From: Acanthornis magna
Lineage: Eukaryota; Chordata; Aves; Passeriformes; Acanthizidae
Direction of reading: 5' to 3'
Assembly: GCA_036785705.1 (NCBI GenBank)
Contig: JAWUZG010000175.1
Coordinates: 1-64,000, forward strand
Length of the DNA: 64,000 nt
Part shown: positions 26,510 through 41,664 of the stretch, piece by piece
How the letters are laid out: the number at the start of each line of letters is the position of its first letter
How positions within the stretch are numbered: position 1 is the first letter of the stretch
Notes under the pieces: model-generated
Database searches by the model: none
What the model saw: the letters and a program-made list of their open reading frames with translations, nothing else
What the model was told of the DNA's origin: nothing
Translations under genes and position numbers: made by a program

Positions 26510-29500
26510 GGTAACTTACTTGAGGTTGAAAGGCATCCAAAAGCCAGGATCTGCAAAACTCTTATTTCTCACTTACTGCCAATTTAATCCTAATCTATTT
26601 GTTTTTAAAGACTTGATTCAGGCCCTGTGATACATGCTGTACTAGAAATATATTGAAAATTATGATTTTGCAAAGGGCATTTTATAGACATCCCATATCA
26701 CAGCAAATTTCATCAACTTCTTTTAAAATACACAGATGAAAATATGCATTTTTTGTCCAACATTTAAATCAATGTTGTTTGTGTAATGCAATGTATTTGA
26801 AACACTAATTAGGTTGCCTGACAAGACTTTTCAGCAATTTAAGGTACTGAAAATATTTTCATTTATTCTCTACCCTTACTACTCTCAGACATAAAGCTGT
26901 GTATATTTATGTCTGTTTTTCCCCCTCAACAGAAGAAATAAATTCACAACATCATGAAAATGGGATTTTACAATGAGTTAGCATTTATCACACCAAACCA
27001 CTAAGACGTCTTGCTCAGCTGGAACTGTGCACATTCCCAGATGGTGTATTGGATTATAATTTCACAAAATGAGTTTACTCTCTCAACAATTTCTCCTGCA
27101 ATTTCCTCGGAAAAGTCATCTAAATACTTCCACAGTCTCTATTTCCACTCCCTGTGGAGTCTCCCATATCTTTTCTGTATGGCATTATTTTATTTTGCTA
27201 TCATGGATTATTGTATGTAAGAATTATGCTACTGAGATTCTCCTATGGCATTCTTACTTTTTATTCTTTCATTATAATATTTATAGCAAGATCTTTACAA
27301 GCTGGCTTTTAATTTTTTTCATCCTGTACCTTTCACACAGTTCATTTTCCCTGCACCTGATTTCTTTAATAACTAAACTATGACTTGCCATAGCCATGAA
27401 CAACAATGAAAAGTAAAAATTTATCTATGTTGACACCTAGGTAATAGGAGAGCTGCACAAACCCTAGAAAGACAACTGCATTTCCGCTGTATGGTGAGAC
27501 CAACTTGGTGGCCTACAGCACGGGGTCAGGAGGTGACCCTGGACTCGTAGGATATTGGCACTGAGTGCCAGCCCTGGGAGCAGCCTCTCCTGCTGCAGAG
27601 ATGGGAAATGGTGGCAGATCTTCACTGGCCGGGGGCTGAAGAGGAGGCAACAACAAGGAGAGGCCAGGGATGGTTCATGTTTGCCCACAGTCACACGAGA
27701 ACCCTGGCACCAGCTGGGTTAGTGACACATGAGCGATGGAGGCACCACGGTAACCTTCCTGAAACAGAAATTGCTCCTTAGAGGCATCACCTGCAAAAGT
27801 CTCTGCCCGAAGGTCATGAGGCAGAGAGAAATATGCTGATGTGGACTATTTTAGAGATGAACCAGAATATTTTCCTCACCTAATCTGGGCTCACCCAACC
27901 TTAATGTTATGATTCTAAATTAAGTATGTCAAGAAAAGAAACAGGTGTACAGCTAAATTACAGGTTACATTGCTCAGAGCACAACCCAAGGTTACAAAAG
28001 GGTTTTATTTGGACTTAGGGCTTGTCAGTGGCATTATATAATCCAACAACCAAGGATTTACATTATTTTACCTTTGTTCTCAAATGAAGATTTCTTACTG
28101 ATTTATTGATTTTGTTTGTACAAGTGGAAGGAAGCTCATGGGTAATCCTTGGTGGTGGGACATTGCAGCTCTAGTTAGGTCATCATCTCCTTTCAAATTG
28201 GAATGTGGCTTGCTTTGCTAAAATATTTGCATATTCTGAAAATTCAAAAATTCATTGTTTACTGCACACATACACTCAATATACCTCAAATAACAGTGAC
28301 CCAAGCTCACACAATTAACACAGCAGTTACAGTATTGCAGGGACACCTTTGCTATTGCAGACCTCCAAAAGTAGCCCATTTTTTGTAGTTTGCATAGATG
28401 CTGAGACAAAACACAACTTCTGATAAGAATCACTCTTGTTTCCAAGAGATAAGTAATGAAACAAACACAGCCATGTACTCCCAAAATAATTTTGCTAAGT
28501 GAATGCAAGCAAATTGGATACCAAGGTAAGCCTTTTATTTGGTTATAATCCCTGTGTGGATGCCTATTCTAGCTACAAAGGGCATGTGCAAGTTGCTCAG
28601 TCAAACATCATTTCTGGTTAATGACAGAACAACTCATACATAAAACATAAAAGTTTGCTTGGCCTTTACACTCCACCTTGTGCAACATCTCAAATAGTTA
28701 ACATGCACAATGTATTAAAGAAAAAAATTTAAGAATCTACAGTCTTAACAAACATGAACCAGTAACTAATCATTACTGTTCCACTGTAATCTCTGCTGTC
28801 CACAACATACATTTCTGGACATAGAAATGAGAAAATTAGGTGGCAATATTTAAATTAATACACCATATACATATTCACTACATGCTGCTCTTACAAAATC
28901 TTGCACACAGCCAAACTATTGAAGCTGCCATTGGAACTGACAAACTGATCAAAGCACCTGGAAAGCAACAATGTTCTGAAGTAGAGCTGTGCTTTCTCCT
29001 TCTGCCTTACTGGAGCTCTGGTGACTAATCTGTAAAACTATTCATGCATTTCTCCATCATTTACTCTTTCCAACACATTGCTCTCTTTACTTAATGCAAC
29101 AGGTTAACATTCACAAAAAGTCTAATGATGAAAATAATTAAAAGCTGTTTAAAATTCACAAATTTGGTGTTCGGCAAAAATATGTAAATCAATGAATCAG
29201 TAAATGGATAAATTTACTTTTTAGTTATAAATGGAGTTCCTTGGGATTTTTTGTTTTCCTCATGCATCTCGTGTTCTAGACGACAGATTTTACTAGCAAT
29301 GGTTCAATCCATGAAGGCTGCATATTGGAACTAGCAGGTACGTGTACATTTATAGCCCTATACATATTAGATACATATATGTATACACACACACATACGC
29401 ACACATTTCTATAGACACAAATAACCTTTCAGAGACCCAAATGCACTCGAACATTTAAGCAAAGCACAAGAAGAAACAGAATATATAGGAATCGGCAGAT

Positions 29501-29943
29501 CTGAAGATCAGCCACTGGCCTGGAAAGGAAATGCTTTCTCTCTGGCAGTTTGTGAACATATGCTCTTAGACGTGAGTCATATGTGGGACTATATCACACA
29601 CACATATAAAATAACACATCATTTACAAATTACAGACTTTTCACATCTAAGCATTTCTGGAACATGACTGAATCCAAACCATTAGTACTCCAGGAAAGCT
29701 CATTACACAGACAATTTAACAGACTAGAAGATGCCTTTCCCAAGATACTTTCCCAACTTATCTTGGGTTATTTGCTAAATGGACAGAACAATATTGCTCA
29801 CATCTCATATGAATTTCTTGCCAAGGCCAAGAAGTGAGAAGGACAAACAGTAAGGCTGTGGTTATATAGTCATCTCAGACAGCTAAAGACATGCCTTTTC
29901 CCCAGCAGTTGAAGCCGCACCTTTCACTTTAGAGATGCAAAGC

Positions 29944-30478
29944 TGTGCTGGTTTCGGATGGCACAGAATTTTTTTTTTTCATAGTAGCTGGTATGGGGCT
30001 GTTTGGGATTTATGCTGAAGACAGTATTGATAATACAGGGATGTTTTAGCTTTTGCTGCACAGTGTTTACACAGAGCCGAGGCCTTTTCTGCTTGTCACC
30101 CCATCCCAGCAGTAAGTGGGCTGGGGGTGCACGAGAAGTGGAGAGGTGACAGAGCTGACCCAAGGGATATTCCATACCATACAGCTCATGCTCGCTATAT
30201 AAAGGTGGGGAAAGGAGGAGGAGGGCAGGACATTTGGAGCGATGCATTTGTCTTCCTGAATCACTGAACACCTGCCTGCCCACAGGAAGCAATGAATGTA
30301 TTCCTTGTTTTGCTTTGCTTTTTGCAGCGTTTCTGCTTTTCCTATTATACTATTTTTTTCTCAACCCATGAGTTTTCTCATTTTTTCTCTTCTGATCCTC
30401 TCCCTCATCCTGCTGATGGGGAGGGACTGAGTGCCTGCCTGGGGCTTGGCTGCTGGCTGGGGCTAAACCATGAAAACA
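29944..30478 (+). mobile_element. Near full-length avian ERV solo LTR
   Basis: About 535 bases starting tgtgctggtttcgg and passing through catagtagctggtatggggc, gatattccataccata and a TATATAAAGG box at about 30,196. It ends ttggctgctggctgggg then ctaaacca. These segments in this order are those of a very common avian endogenous retrovirus LTR, in plus orientation. No gag/pol sequence flanks it, so it is a solo LTR. It is diverged from what I remember of the consensus and no clean target-site duplication is visible. Short open frames across it are not genes. Confidence 0.75.
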
Positions 30479-33400
30479 GAGCTGATTGGGAAGATATATT
30501 TTTCAAACACGGAGGAAACAAGAGTACTCAATTTTGACATAATTGGAGTTTCCGGTGCAGCCAAAGGTCTTTCAACTGCCTCAAAGCACTTCATAACCTG
30601 GAGGTGGGAAATAGAGCTGGGGCTTCAAAGACCAAACCATACACCTCTGCTGTGCTTGCTGCAACCAGTCCCATCTAACCCTACTGCTCTGTCTTTAACC
30701 ACGGCAATTTCTCCACTAGTGGGCCTGACCTCAGACCTTGAGGAAACATTAGGTTCTAATACAGGTGTGGGGGTGGAATTGTTAATGGTACAGAGTTTTG
30801 GTATCTGAAGACAGAGAAGTTCCTGTCTAGTCTATATGCTTCAGGCACAGGAGGATGCTACATGCAGCACGGATCACCCCAAAAGAGGTGACACTTTTTT
30901 TCAGCTCACTCTGAATGGATTAGAGCAAACAGGTAACATTCAGACACACAGCTGCAGTAGAAACCCCTATCAGTATCTTGACATTCATCCAAGTAATGAG
31001 TTACGAGAGTTAAGGGTTCAGAGAAAGATATTATCGTCCCTTAATCACTGACCAAAACCAGCAGTTTATCGGAAAACTGATTCTCACAAACTTTGGCTTC
31101 CCACAAATAGCAAGAATACTTTTTTCTCTCCCTATTTCTCTCCAATACTACTTTTTCTTTTCCCCTCCAGCCCTTTCTGACCCCCTGACTGCCCCCCAAC
31201 ACACACACAAACTTTGTGTTCCTCTCTGTACAGTTTTTTCTGCTAAGAAACATTCGATTACATCTTCTTTCATGTTCAGAGTTTTCTTTAAATTCTGCTT
31301 GGATTTTTTTGGCTCTTGCTTCTTGAAGTTGCCATTTCTGTGAATCATTAATTCAGAGATGTATGAACAATCTTACTTGATAGACTGTGTATTATGTTAC
31401 CTCTCACTTTCCTCTGTTATCTTACATGTTGTCAAATCAGACTTCAAATTATGTCACAGCTACTCTTTCTGAATGGTTAATTTTTCACTGAGAGTCACAC
31501 AGATGGGCAATTATTTTAAGGCTTGAATACCTGCCAACAATTGTAATGGCATAAAGCTGATCTCAAAAGCCCACACAACCATAGAAAACACCAAAAAACA
31601 GAAGACAACTCTGAATGTAAACTATACCAATTTTTATGGGTGGCAAAGTTTAAATGAAAATTGTCCACACTATTAACAAAGCCTTCAATCACTAAAAGCA
31701 TGTACTTCTGTATATACAAACACACAAAGGTGCACATTTTAAATCCCAAAGAATAACTAGAGAGAACCAAACCAACATATAGAATAACAATGTTTCATTT
31801 ATTTATGTATTTTAAAACAAGCACACTACTCATGGGAGGAATAGGATAACCATCCTTTAAGCTCCATGTATTTATCTATAAAAATGAATAAAATAGAAGC
31901 ACCACTCTTGAAAAAAAAAGTCACCTGGAGAAGTGGGAAGTGGGTCACTTTCCATGTCCTCTAGCCTGCAGAATGGCCAGTGACTAATAAATCCTCTTTT
32001 AACTATCTGTTATATATCCACTGAAACTGGGACAAAAAATATGGAGTCCCTCATATAAGCGTCTGGAAAACCACCCCTGCATTGTGGCCCTCTCCTGTTG
32101 CTGGCATACATTGATTCTGCATACTGACACTGCTCCTGCTGCAATGTTATCCCACTTACAGAATAGCCCAGGGAAGAACTGAGATCTAAAGAAATCACCA
32201 AACTTACTTCTACAGCCACCCTGAACAATAACATACACATAACAGTACACAGAAAAGAGTTTATCTAAGTGTACAAAGTCATATAGCACCAAGCCAAGTC
32301 TGTCACTCACCTAAATCATCTGCTGCCTTCCCCTCTTTCCCCCTAAAAGCCCTCCCAAATTTTTATCAATTTTCCAAAACTCTGAAACAAACCCCCAGAT
32401 ATTCTGAAAAATGCACATTGAGAATTAGGACTTATTGGTTTGCACAGGATGAAACAAAACAGTGATAAGAAGGATTACTCAATACAGCCATCTAAAGCAC
32501 ACTTTCAACAGAAAGTGTTGCCATGAAGCGGTCCATGCTTCAAGGTGCACATGGAGAAGTCTTTCATATCCAGAAGAATCATTTGTAGAGAGACTCGAAT
32601 ATTTGGTTCCAAATCTATAAATAATTAAAATTAATAATTAAATACCTAGCCAGTCTTGTCTGAAAAGAAAATTCAGAAACTGTTACAAGTACTTCTTCAA
32701 TGACATCGACTTTCTTAAGCATAGTACAGACTTCTCTCAACAGTGAAAAATGGAACATGTGATGTTTCAGAAGCAGACGAAGAAAAGGCTGGGTGCTAAA
32801 CCACAAGTTTCTAGGAGACTGCTCACTTCACCAGGACTTTGTTCAATACTCTAGCAGACAATACCAGCAAGCGCCAGCTCCATACAATACACACCAGTAG
32901 AATAAAAGAGAAAGAGAGTTCAGGCAAACTGTAAGAACAAACCCTGCCATTATTTGAGTAATTGCCTGATTTTATAATAATTTTGTTTCATGGGATTTTT
33001 TTTTCCACATGTGGTTCTCTTTCCTTTTCTCCATTTCTTTTCTACAAATTTAGAGAATGGTCTAAATTGCAGACATTGTAGAATGTCTACTATAGAATTT
33101 TGAAGAAATCCTGACATTGATTTCAGGCATGTGAAATTGTGTGTTCATACATGGACACATAGCCAGGTCTTGAGATCTATAAAGATCCTCCTTGGCATGA
33201 GTGTCCTATTAACCAACTACAGTCCATGAGTAAATAGGAAAGGATTGAGAAAGTGAAGGGAACACACCAGAACGTGTCAGTCATTTATGATCAGCAAGGC
33301 AAACAATAGCATTACAGTGCTAAGTTTTAAAATTCCATTTCAAGAAATTGTTTATGCTGTTGAAACAGAGCTGACTTCATAAACCACATACAGTTTTGAT

Positions 33401-35832
33401 TCCAGAGCATGCAATAATTAAAGATATAGTTGGTAGCTGTTGCACAGATTTCCTGTTTTCAAGAGGAGTGAAGTTAATTAATCTCTGGCTTTCCAAAAGC
33501 ATTAAAAACGAGAAACAGCCTTCTAGACTGCAGCCTTTTAGACTGATTTGGCCAGAATCGGTTTATTAAAGCAGCTTATCTATTTAACATCACGGGGACT
33601 ACCAAGTGCATGTTCAGCTCTTCACAGATGAAGAGAACTGTTCCTCTAGCTCACGGCTGCTTCGCCCAAAACAGTCCCCAGACTTGAGTGGAAGTATTAA
33701 CAGTAATAATCCATCAGCCAAAGGGAGGGAAGACTGCACATCTCACAGACCCACGAGTTCCATGAATGACTACACAGCAGACAGCAAAATAAGCAGTAGG
33801 TAGCATAGAGACAGGGGGCATGAGAAAAAGCAATGTACTACAGGGGAAATCAGGCACATGATGAAGAACTAAAAAAATTTCATCAGGAATTTAAGTGAAC
33901 TCTTCTACTGCTCTCATTCAAATCAATGCTCTCTGAGCAGAACACCTATAACACTGCGCTTGCCTTGCAACTAGGTGACTACTAATTACTACCTGGACTG
34001 AGAAAGATGCTCCACTGTTTTAATACTTGAAAGAGAACAGGGTTGGCAACCTCTGTGTAATTAGTTTCCTATCAAGAGAAAGGATTTCAGATGTAGGATG
34101 CCTGAGGAGGAGGGAGAGAGGACAGCCTCTCTGTATATACAGACACATTTTTGTTCATTCTTTTCTCTCTGGTGACCTCCCCTTTATTTTCCTGCACTGT
34201 AAGGGACGACTTATCATTAATGGCATAATGCATATTATTATTCATTAGCACTGTTTTTCTTATGTCAACCTATCCTATCTTGTTGGCTTTCAAGTTTCTT
34301 TCAGAGAGACCCACTACATTTAAAAGCATATATAAATTGCCATTAAAGTTTTCCTTTAAAAGAGAAATGCTACAACAGCTGACCAAAAAATTATCATTAA
34401 AACAGTTTTCAATGACAGTACATCTTTGAAGGCATTGTGCTTTTGCTAAGTATTATTAACTAATTTCAATTCACACCTGGAGTGTTTTTACATCTTTATA
34501 TAAGATAAAATCTTACATATTATTTTATCTCCACTTTACAGTAGGTTTTGGAAATATTTCAATTTTGTAAACATGAAGTCAATGCAAAGTGCTTTCTCCC
34601 ATATTCACCAGAGCTGAACCCTCCATGTCTCCACCAGGAGCTTTTCCCATCTCACACAGGTCTGACTACCCCTACAGAAAACCCAAAACACCAGTCTCAC
34701 AGCAACTGTTCTCTCCCTCTCAAAGCTACATCCCTCTCAAGGCCCTACATTAGAGGACAATCATCTGCTTCTATGTACAGACACGGAAGGCAAGTGTGGA
34801 AGTAACTTCAGTCCTTGCTTCTTGGGGTTCTCCAAAACTACAGCAAAACTATTTTATCGTATAGTTTCAGTGACTAATGGCATGCAGCCATGAAAGCTCT
34901 TTTGGGCAGCCCACTGGAGAGGTAAGAATAAGCTATGATAATATTTTATAGGAAATTTTTTATAAGCCTCTCTGGTCTACTGGAAATTTCAGTGTTTTTC
35001 AAACTTCAGAAATCTTCTGAGCCTTCACTGCACAATCTCTAAAGTATATTCCAGGAATTGTTACACTACTAGCACTGAACAAAAATGAATAACGATTAAA
35101 AAAAATGCAGAGGGAAAGAGGAAAATAAAGACTCACAGAAAGTGAATTAAATAATAAGAAAAAAAAATCTCCTTTCATTCAGATAAATTTCAGTACTATT
35201 ATTATTGCCATGCAGTATGAAATGTCTAAAATAATTATAGGAGAGTGAAATCTGAAAGAGAAGGTGAAAAGTTGCTTGCTTACCAACATTTTACTGCCCT
35301 TATTTCACCTCTCTTGGTGGCAAGAAGCCTTTAGCCTACTGTGCTGAGATTTGAACAAAAAAAAATTTTCTGTTAAATCCCAACATCCATAAAATCAAAG
35401 AGAAATTTGTAGAACTGGGTTCTATATCTGTACTGATTGTCAGTGGTGTTAGACACAGATAGCATATAATTCTAAACTCCTTGGTCTGAGAAAGTTACCA
35501 TTGCAGCATTTCTCCATATAGAGAGTTTATGAGACTTTACAGTAAGCTTTGGCAATTCTTTGCTATATATGTGAGCTCATCCATCACATAAAAATTTTGA
35601 ATCAATGACACTACAACATTTTATAAAGGAGACAAAGTCCATTTAGTTTTTCATCTTTCCTGACAGAAGTTATTTTCTAATTTCTAAGTCCTTCATTCAC
35701 TGATCAGGAACTACATTGCCATTACCTAAGTTTCATGTAAGTGCAAACAGATTAGTGACACAGATATCTCAATATTTACCATTACTGTCTGAAGTTCCCA
35801 CCAATGCATACTCTTTCTCCAGGCCACTTAAC

Positions 35833-35869
35833 AAAAAAAAAAAAAAAAAAAAAAAAAAGAAAAAAAAAA
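35833..35869 (+). repeat. Poly(A) tract
   Basis: 26 consecutive A, one G, then nine more A, leading into a short (GA)n. No retrocopy-like sequence is recognisable upstream. Confidence 0.95.
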
Positions 35870-36404
35870 GAGAGAGACATCATTTTCACCTGCAATAATA
35901 AATAAAAGTGAATGCATAAAGACACTGAAAAGTTAAAGTGCATAATGAAAAGAACAGCATTTCTTTTCCTTTCTAGGAGCATAACACTTCTTTCTAAACA
36001 CTGTCTGAAAGTGGAGGGTTTAGGCTAACCGCATTTTCATATGAAAAATATTCCATGAAAATGTGATTCCGTAAGCAGAAATTCTAATTTGTATGGCAGA
36101 AGGCTTTAAATGCCTGTCTACAGTTAAAGCCACATTCATTTAATAGCCAGTCAGCCCATTCCTCCTTTGGCTATCTCTAGAGGGAAAAATGGATTCCCAT
36201 TAGTAATTCTCAGGCTTGGAGAAAGCTCTGACCTGTGCACAGGGTTTATCAAGGTCTGCTTTCTCTGCAACAGCTACAGAGGGGGGCAATCCTCAAGAGA
36301 CTTGCTCCTGCTGTTTTCTTCTGATGAAGCAACCTTTGCATCTCCTCTGTATTTTATCACCCAAAATACAGCTCTCATCAATAATCAGGAAAGAGACATC
36401 TAAC

Positions 36405-36427
36405 TTTTTTTTTTTTTTTTTTTTTTT
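36405..36427 (+). repeat. Poly(T) tract
   Basis: 23 consecutive T. With the poly(A) tract about 0.55 kb to the left it brackets unremarkable AT-rich sequence in inverted arrangement. Confidence 0.95.
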
Positions 36428-37556
36428 AAGTTTTTGGGTTTTTTCCTCCAAACACAAGGCTAGAATATGAGCATTGAATCCACTAAGGTTTAGTGGTGAA
36501 AATGTCAACTCCATGTATTCCGCCTTTGTAAAAGTTAGCAAAATACTAGGAAAAGGAGCAGAGAAAATCCTTGGCAGGAGAGGGGCAGTAGGCTCTTTAC
36601 ACAAAGGCCCTCCATAATCTTGAAAATATAATCTCAACCATCAAGACAAACAGAGCCCACCAATAATACGCATATTCCACATTACCTTCACCACTTGCTC
36701 ACAAGAAGGCTAAATTTTTGTGTGCAGTTCTGATCCAGAGTCAGCCCAGCGTAACATTGATGTTGGTGGTGCTACTCTGGTTACATTCTTATTATGTAAA
36801 TTAAGGGGCCAAATTTTGCCTTAAAGAAGTACGAGATATGGTGCTCTTTCTGTAACACATGCTTTATTTGTGGCCTGTTATTTTTTTCCCATTTTATCTC
36901 CTTAAAAGAACAACAATCTTTCTTTCTCATAGGGTAGAATCTAGAAAGGTTTCCTTTTCATAGAGATTGAACTGTTTCCTATAAACATTGTTTCTATTAC
37001 ATCTACATGATCTAAGATAATGGTTGTAATAGAAAATACAATGAAAAAGAATGAGTGAGCTCATTTGAAATACAGGAGGCTTTGTCTTACTGGTAACAGC
37101 CAGAGGATGCCATAAAAGAAAACAATCCCTTAAAAATGCCAGACCACAAAAGCAGTCGATAGACATAACGATAAGCACTGGCTAATCAATAGTGATAAGT
37201 CAGTGCAACTCAGCTGACAGATGCTTCTTCAACAACAGTTTGTCTAATTCCTACCTCACTAGCATAAACATATCAGGCCAATGCCTTAATAAGAAAGCTC
37301 TTCAGTAGATAACATGGCAGCAGAATGAAGATGGTACCACACCACCCCCTTACCAATCACCTCAATCTCTTCTATATTTTGCAGAACAAGGCCTCCCCAG
37401 GGACACTGCTGACTACCAAAGCCTTATTTTTATATGAGGGTGGAGGACATAAGGAGAATCAACATTCCTTGTCAAAAGCAATTGAACGCTGCAGCACTCT
37501 GACATGCTTTCAGAGAATGCAGAAAAACATCAGCTAGCGAAGAAAGGGGACATCTG

Positions 37557-37602
37557 AATAACCACAGCTAATAAACCACAGCTAATAAACCACAGCTAAC
37601 CA
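37557..37602 (+). repeat. Short tandem repeat, three copies of a 14-mer
   Basis: Three head-to-tail copies of accacagctaataa (37,561, 37,575, 37,589), the last diverging at its end. Near-identity implies a recent expansion. Confidence 0.9.
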
Positions 37603-40600
37603 GAGCTGTCTCTAATAAAGAGGTAAAGAAAAAATAAGGAAAAGTTATTTACTAGACATTTGTTTTAAATGAAATGAAACAGCAAACACTCAGGTTGACC
37701 AATTTTTCAAGCATATTCATACACTTTCACAGCAGAAACTTATCTCTGTGTGTGTGCAGACTTAAACAATAAAAAAACTTTTTTAGCTACAACAGGCTGC
37801 AAGAATAAGTCTTACCTTTTACAAATGAGGTTGTTCCTCACTCCTATCCATTTCCACATGATGCTGTGGGGGATCCTAGCTGCATCACTGTGACCAGGCC
37901 ACCTGACTTTTTGGGCTCACTTTGGTTTCTCCTGTTCTCTCCACTCACAAAGGCTCTTTCACCACCAAGTGCTCTCTGGCCTGTTCTCATTTCTCTCTAT
38001 ACCCCTGAGCTTTTGCTTCCCAGTTCGCCAAGGATAAGGATGTCCACTGCTTATTTGTGAAATTTTCAAATCTGCACTTTCCTGTGCACATCAATGAGCA
38101 GCATTTAATTTTCTAGGGCTTCGCTGTTGCTGTGTCACACTGCACTCTCTGAACGATGGGATGGGCCACAAGTATCTACAGCTGTTCCACTTCTCCCAGG
38201 CTCCCTTCAAATAATATTTTTATTGCTTTTATTTCTTGTTTCTCATCTTTTAAGTGGATTCTAAGCTTCTAACACAAGAAAGCTGTTCTTAAAGCCTGCT
38301 CCCTTTAAAGTATCCAATCAAATTCAAAGTCTTGGGGCCAATTGCAAGCAGGGAGTTCAGCTTGTTGCTGATTTAAGATACTTAGCTCTATCACAAAACC
38401 AGGCAAGTTTAACACCTGCATAACTTCACTGCAAAAATAGAGAACACCTGTGATTTCTCAGACAGCTAATGATGTAGGAAGGAGATTGCTGCAGTTTTCA
38501 TTTTAAAAAAGTTAATCACTCATCTATTTTCAACCTGGATATTTGGGACAAACAAAGACAGGTTTTAGGCATAGAGGGCACCACCTATTCTCCAAAATAA
38601 TGGCCATGGTCAACCCTCCTGCCACGGCCAAGCCTTCAGCATTGATGGAGAAGCCTGTCTGTGCCATACAGCCATGAGGGAGATAGTGCTTCAGCAAGTT
38701 TAGGAGCAACATCAGCATCCCTTGCCCTCAGTGGGCAAGAAACGCTTATCCAATTTGCCTCCTCCCCCCTCTAAAGCAACAGCACAAAATAAGCACATGA
38801 AGCCCTTTCAAATAAAATAAAGTCCCTTAAAGTACACCTGCCTCTCCGGAAGAGTTGAAAGAGCAAATCGCATTAGTGAGGGTATCAGTTGCCTGAAGCA
38901 AGATTAGTCACAATTGAGAGCCACGAGAGATGCACTGTGCTTCTCAAACAACCCTGGAGAGCAGCAGACATGGCACAGGCACAGCAGCTGACAGAAAACA
39001 GCACCTGGAGGTCAGCTGGGGCACTCAACACTCTCAAGTGGAGGTGGAAGTTTCGGCTCACACTGCAGCATCTGGCCCCTAAGGTGTTCCTCAAAGTTTT
39101 CAAGTGCTGCAACAAGAAGAAATTAAGAACCTCTGAAGTAAAAGAAGGCCTCTGAATAAGGCTGTCGCCCCTCACCTCCTACACAGCAGGAGGGCACTGT
39201 TAGAAATAGATCTTAATATCGATGAGCCTCTGTGTGTCTGGCTGCTCTGGTCACAGGAATTCAAATTTGTTTGATGTTTTAATGGCTTTGACAGTGTAGC
39301 AACACTTCAGATATTGACCCCACTGTATAATCTCAACGGAACTCCTGAACCATGCAAATATGAACACTAACACAACCAGAAGTTATTTTTTATTTTATAG
39401 CCACCACATTTTATTGCCACACCCTCCTAGACATCCTGTAAAATTAGACACTGTGTAACAGAGGCCATGACATGATATTTCCTGGTCTCTCAATGCCTGC
39501 ATGTATGCATATGCTGGGTGAAGTAGAGAGGGAGATAAGGGAATTCTTCAGATGCATTATAAATTACACTTGAGTAACAAGGCAAGGATGAAAGTAAATT
39601 CTGCCAAAACTTAAACAGATGTGTATAGATACCATTTAAAATATTCTAGTGGTATTATCTTCCATATTTTAATACTCCCCCAGTTAACTGAGCAGATGAC
39701 TCCTTTATCTCACAGTTGACAACTGAAGGTGCTTCATGAATGACAATTTTGAGAAAAAGATGAATTATAGCTGAAACAGTATCTGAAACAGTATGCCCCA
39801 ATCCAAAAAATATTAGCTGACTTTTCACTGCTGGCAATTATAGTTTTAAGAGAGTTCTAAAATCAGTTCCTATAATTTCTTATTATAAGGGGGAAAACAA
39901 AATCAATCAAGAAGTGTTTATCCTGCTTTGCTTGTGGGGGTGGGGGGGAATATTACACAGTGGTGTTGACTGGCTTGTAGTCAATTCGATATAACTTTAC
40001 TATGGCAACAGTTGCATCACTTCATATCATGCAGTCTCAAATGAAAAAATTAAACCAGCACCTCCTCCCTTTATTCTTTCACTTTGATCTTCCTTGAGGT
40101 GGACTTAAAAGGCTCTGCTTCCCAGATTTCCATGCCAGTGAGCCTCTGCTTATAAGATTTCTAACTGATTGAGCAGATTTTTCCTGTTTACAAATTATCC
40201 AGTAAAAGCATTTTGCTCTGAAAGCTCCTTTGTGCTACATGGTACATCCAGCTCTTAGGGGGCTAATGCATGAAATGGATCACTGGGTTGAAAATAGCAA
40301 TCACCGTTAAAAAAATGGGGTACCAGGAGAATTAGGCACAACATAATATTGTAACCACTGAGAATTCTCAACAGTAAAATAAAGCCTTATACTCCCAGCA
40401 TTTTCATTAGTTTTCCAGTAGTGCTGGACGCAGTGTGAATTACAATGAGCAAGAAAGCAGTGGTTGCTCTCTTTAAAGAACATGCACTGTATAGGGGGAA
40501 GTCATTTCTTCAGATCATACTGGGCTGGTTATTGGTTTGTATATGCTGGTATGCATTTTAGCACTTAGAAATTATATTTCTTTCCTTTACTAGATTCTGC

Positions 40601-41664
40601 CTGAAAAACAATATGTGTTTAGAAGCTCTCAGAATGAATCTCATTGTAAGGTAAATATTTGTTTAGAAGTATGAATAGTGATATAAATCTGTAGAAAGAA
40701 CATTCTGCACCAAATCTTTCATTGAGAGAATGTTTTTTTAAGTCTGGACAGGATGTGCTGTGTTTTCATTAAAACAACTGCAGAAGATAACATTATGATG
40801 ACTAAAAGCCAAAATGACAAAAATTGAGGTTGATATAAGCTTCTACTAAGAATGTTGGTCTGCTAGTAGTTAGCTATTCATCAGAAGAAAAAAAGAAAAA
40901 GAAAAAAATTAACAAACAAACAACCAAAAAAAGCTGCAGGAATAAACTCATTTGGGCAAATAGAGCATGTATTTGATGTGGTTTAGTCCTGTCCCACTCC
41001 AAAGCAGTACCGTATTAAAATACCAACAATTATATTGGAAAAGATGCCAACAAGCTTATGTGTACAGAACTACTAATTTCTCTGAAACCACTACTTATAA
41101 AGCTCTCTAAGAATTAAGCATATGATCTGTATTGAAAGGAAGGTATGAGTTGATTCAGGCCTTAGCTCAAACCTTCCAAATACTTATTTGGGGAATCTAT
41201 AAGTATGGGTTAAAAAAAACCCAAAGATGTGCTCTCTGACCATCTGTTGAGCATAGATCTCTGTTTTCAGCTGCATAATAATATTTGGAAGACCAAGCTC
41301 AGACCAACCTGCACACCCATGGAAAACCAGAGCTTCTCATTCTAGAGAGCCCAACCAGCCTCGACAACATTGTACAGAGCCTGCAATATGCTCTGTATCA
41401 CAACATGCTCCTCCACTGGGAGGACTCTGGTATGAATTCAGGGACATGTGCCACATGCAGAAGTTCGTAGCAAGGAAACTTTCTCAGAGCCTAACTTCGT
41501 GCAAGTCCCTGCACCTCAGAAAGTCTGAAACAGTGCTGAAAACCAGCTGCTTACCTCCTAAGCAATTACCCACCCTACATGGTATGGACAGTTCGCATCT
41601 TTTGCACACAGTGAATTCCAATGCAATTCACAAAAACATTGAAGACGGCTGGAGAGAGCTTCTG

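Larger units (their letters stand above)
11301..29943. other. Intergenic, no gene seen
   Basis: Continuing AT-rich desert. Apart from the separately listed possible SINE remnants and motif clusters I see no exon-like segments with matched splice sites. The largest open frame (25,508-26,071, plus) has mixed composition, no recognisable domain and an unremarkable context. Small simple repeats occur at 21,140-21,165 (TTA), 25,098-25,135 (T/G) and 29,360-29,405 (CA). Confidence 0.65.

Noticed and set aside
35833..36427. Poly(A)...poly(T) pair as a retroposed element
   Set aside because: No target-site duplication or gene-like sequence between or beside the tracts.
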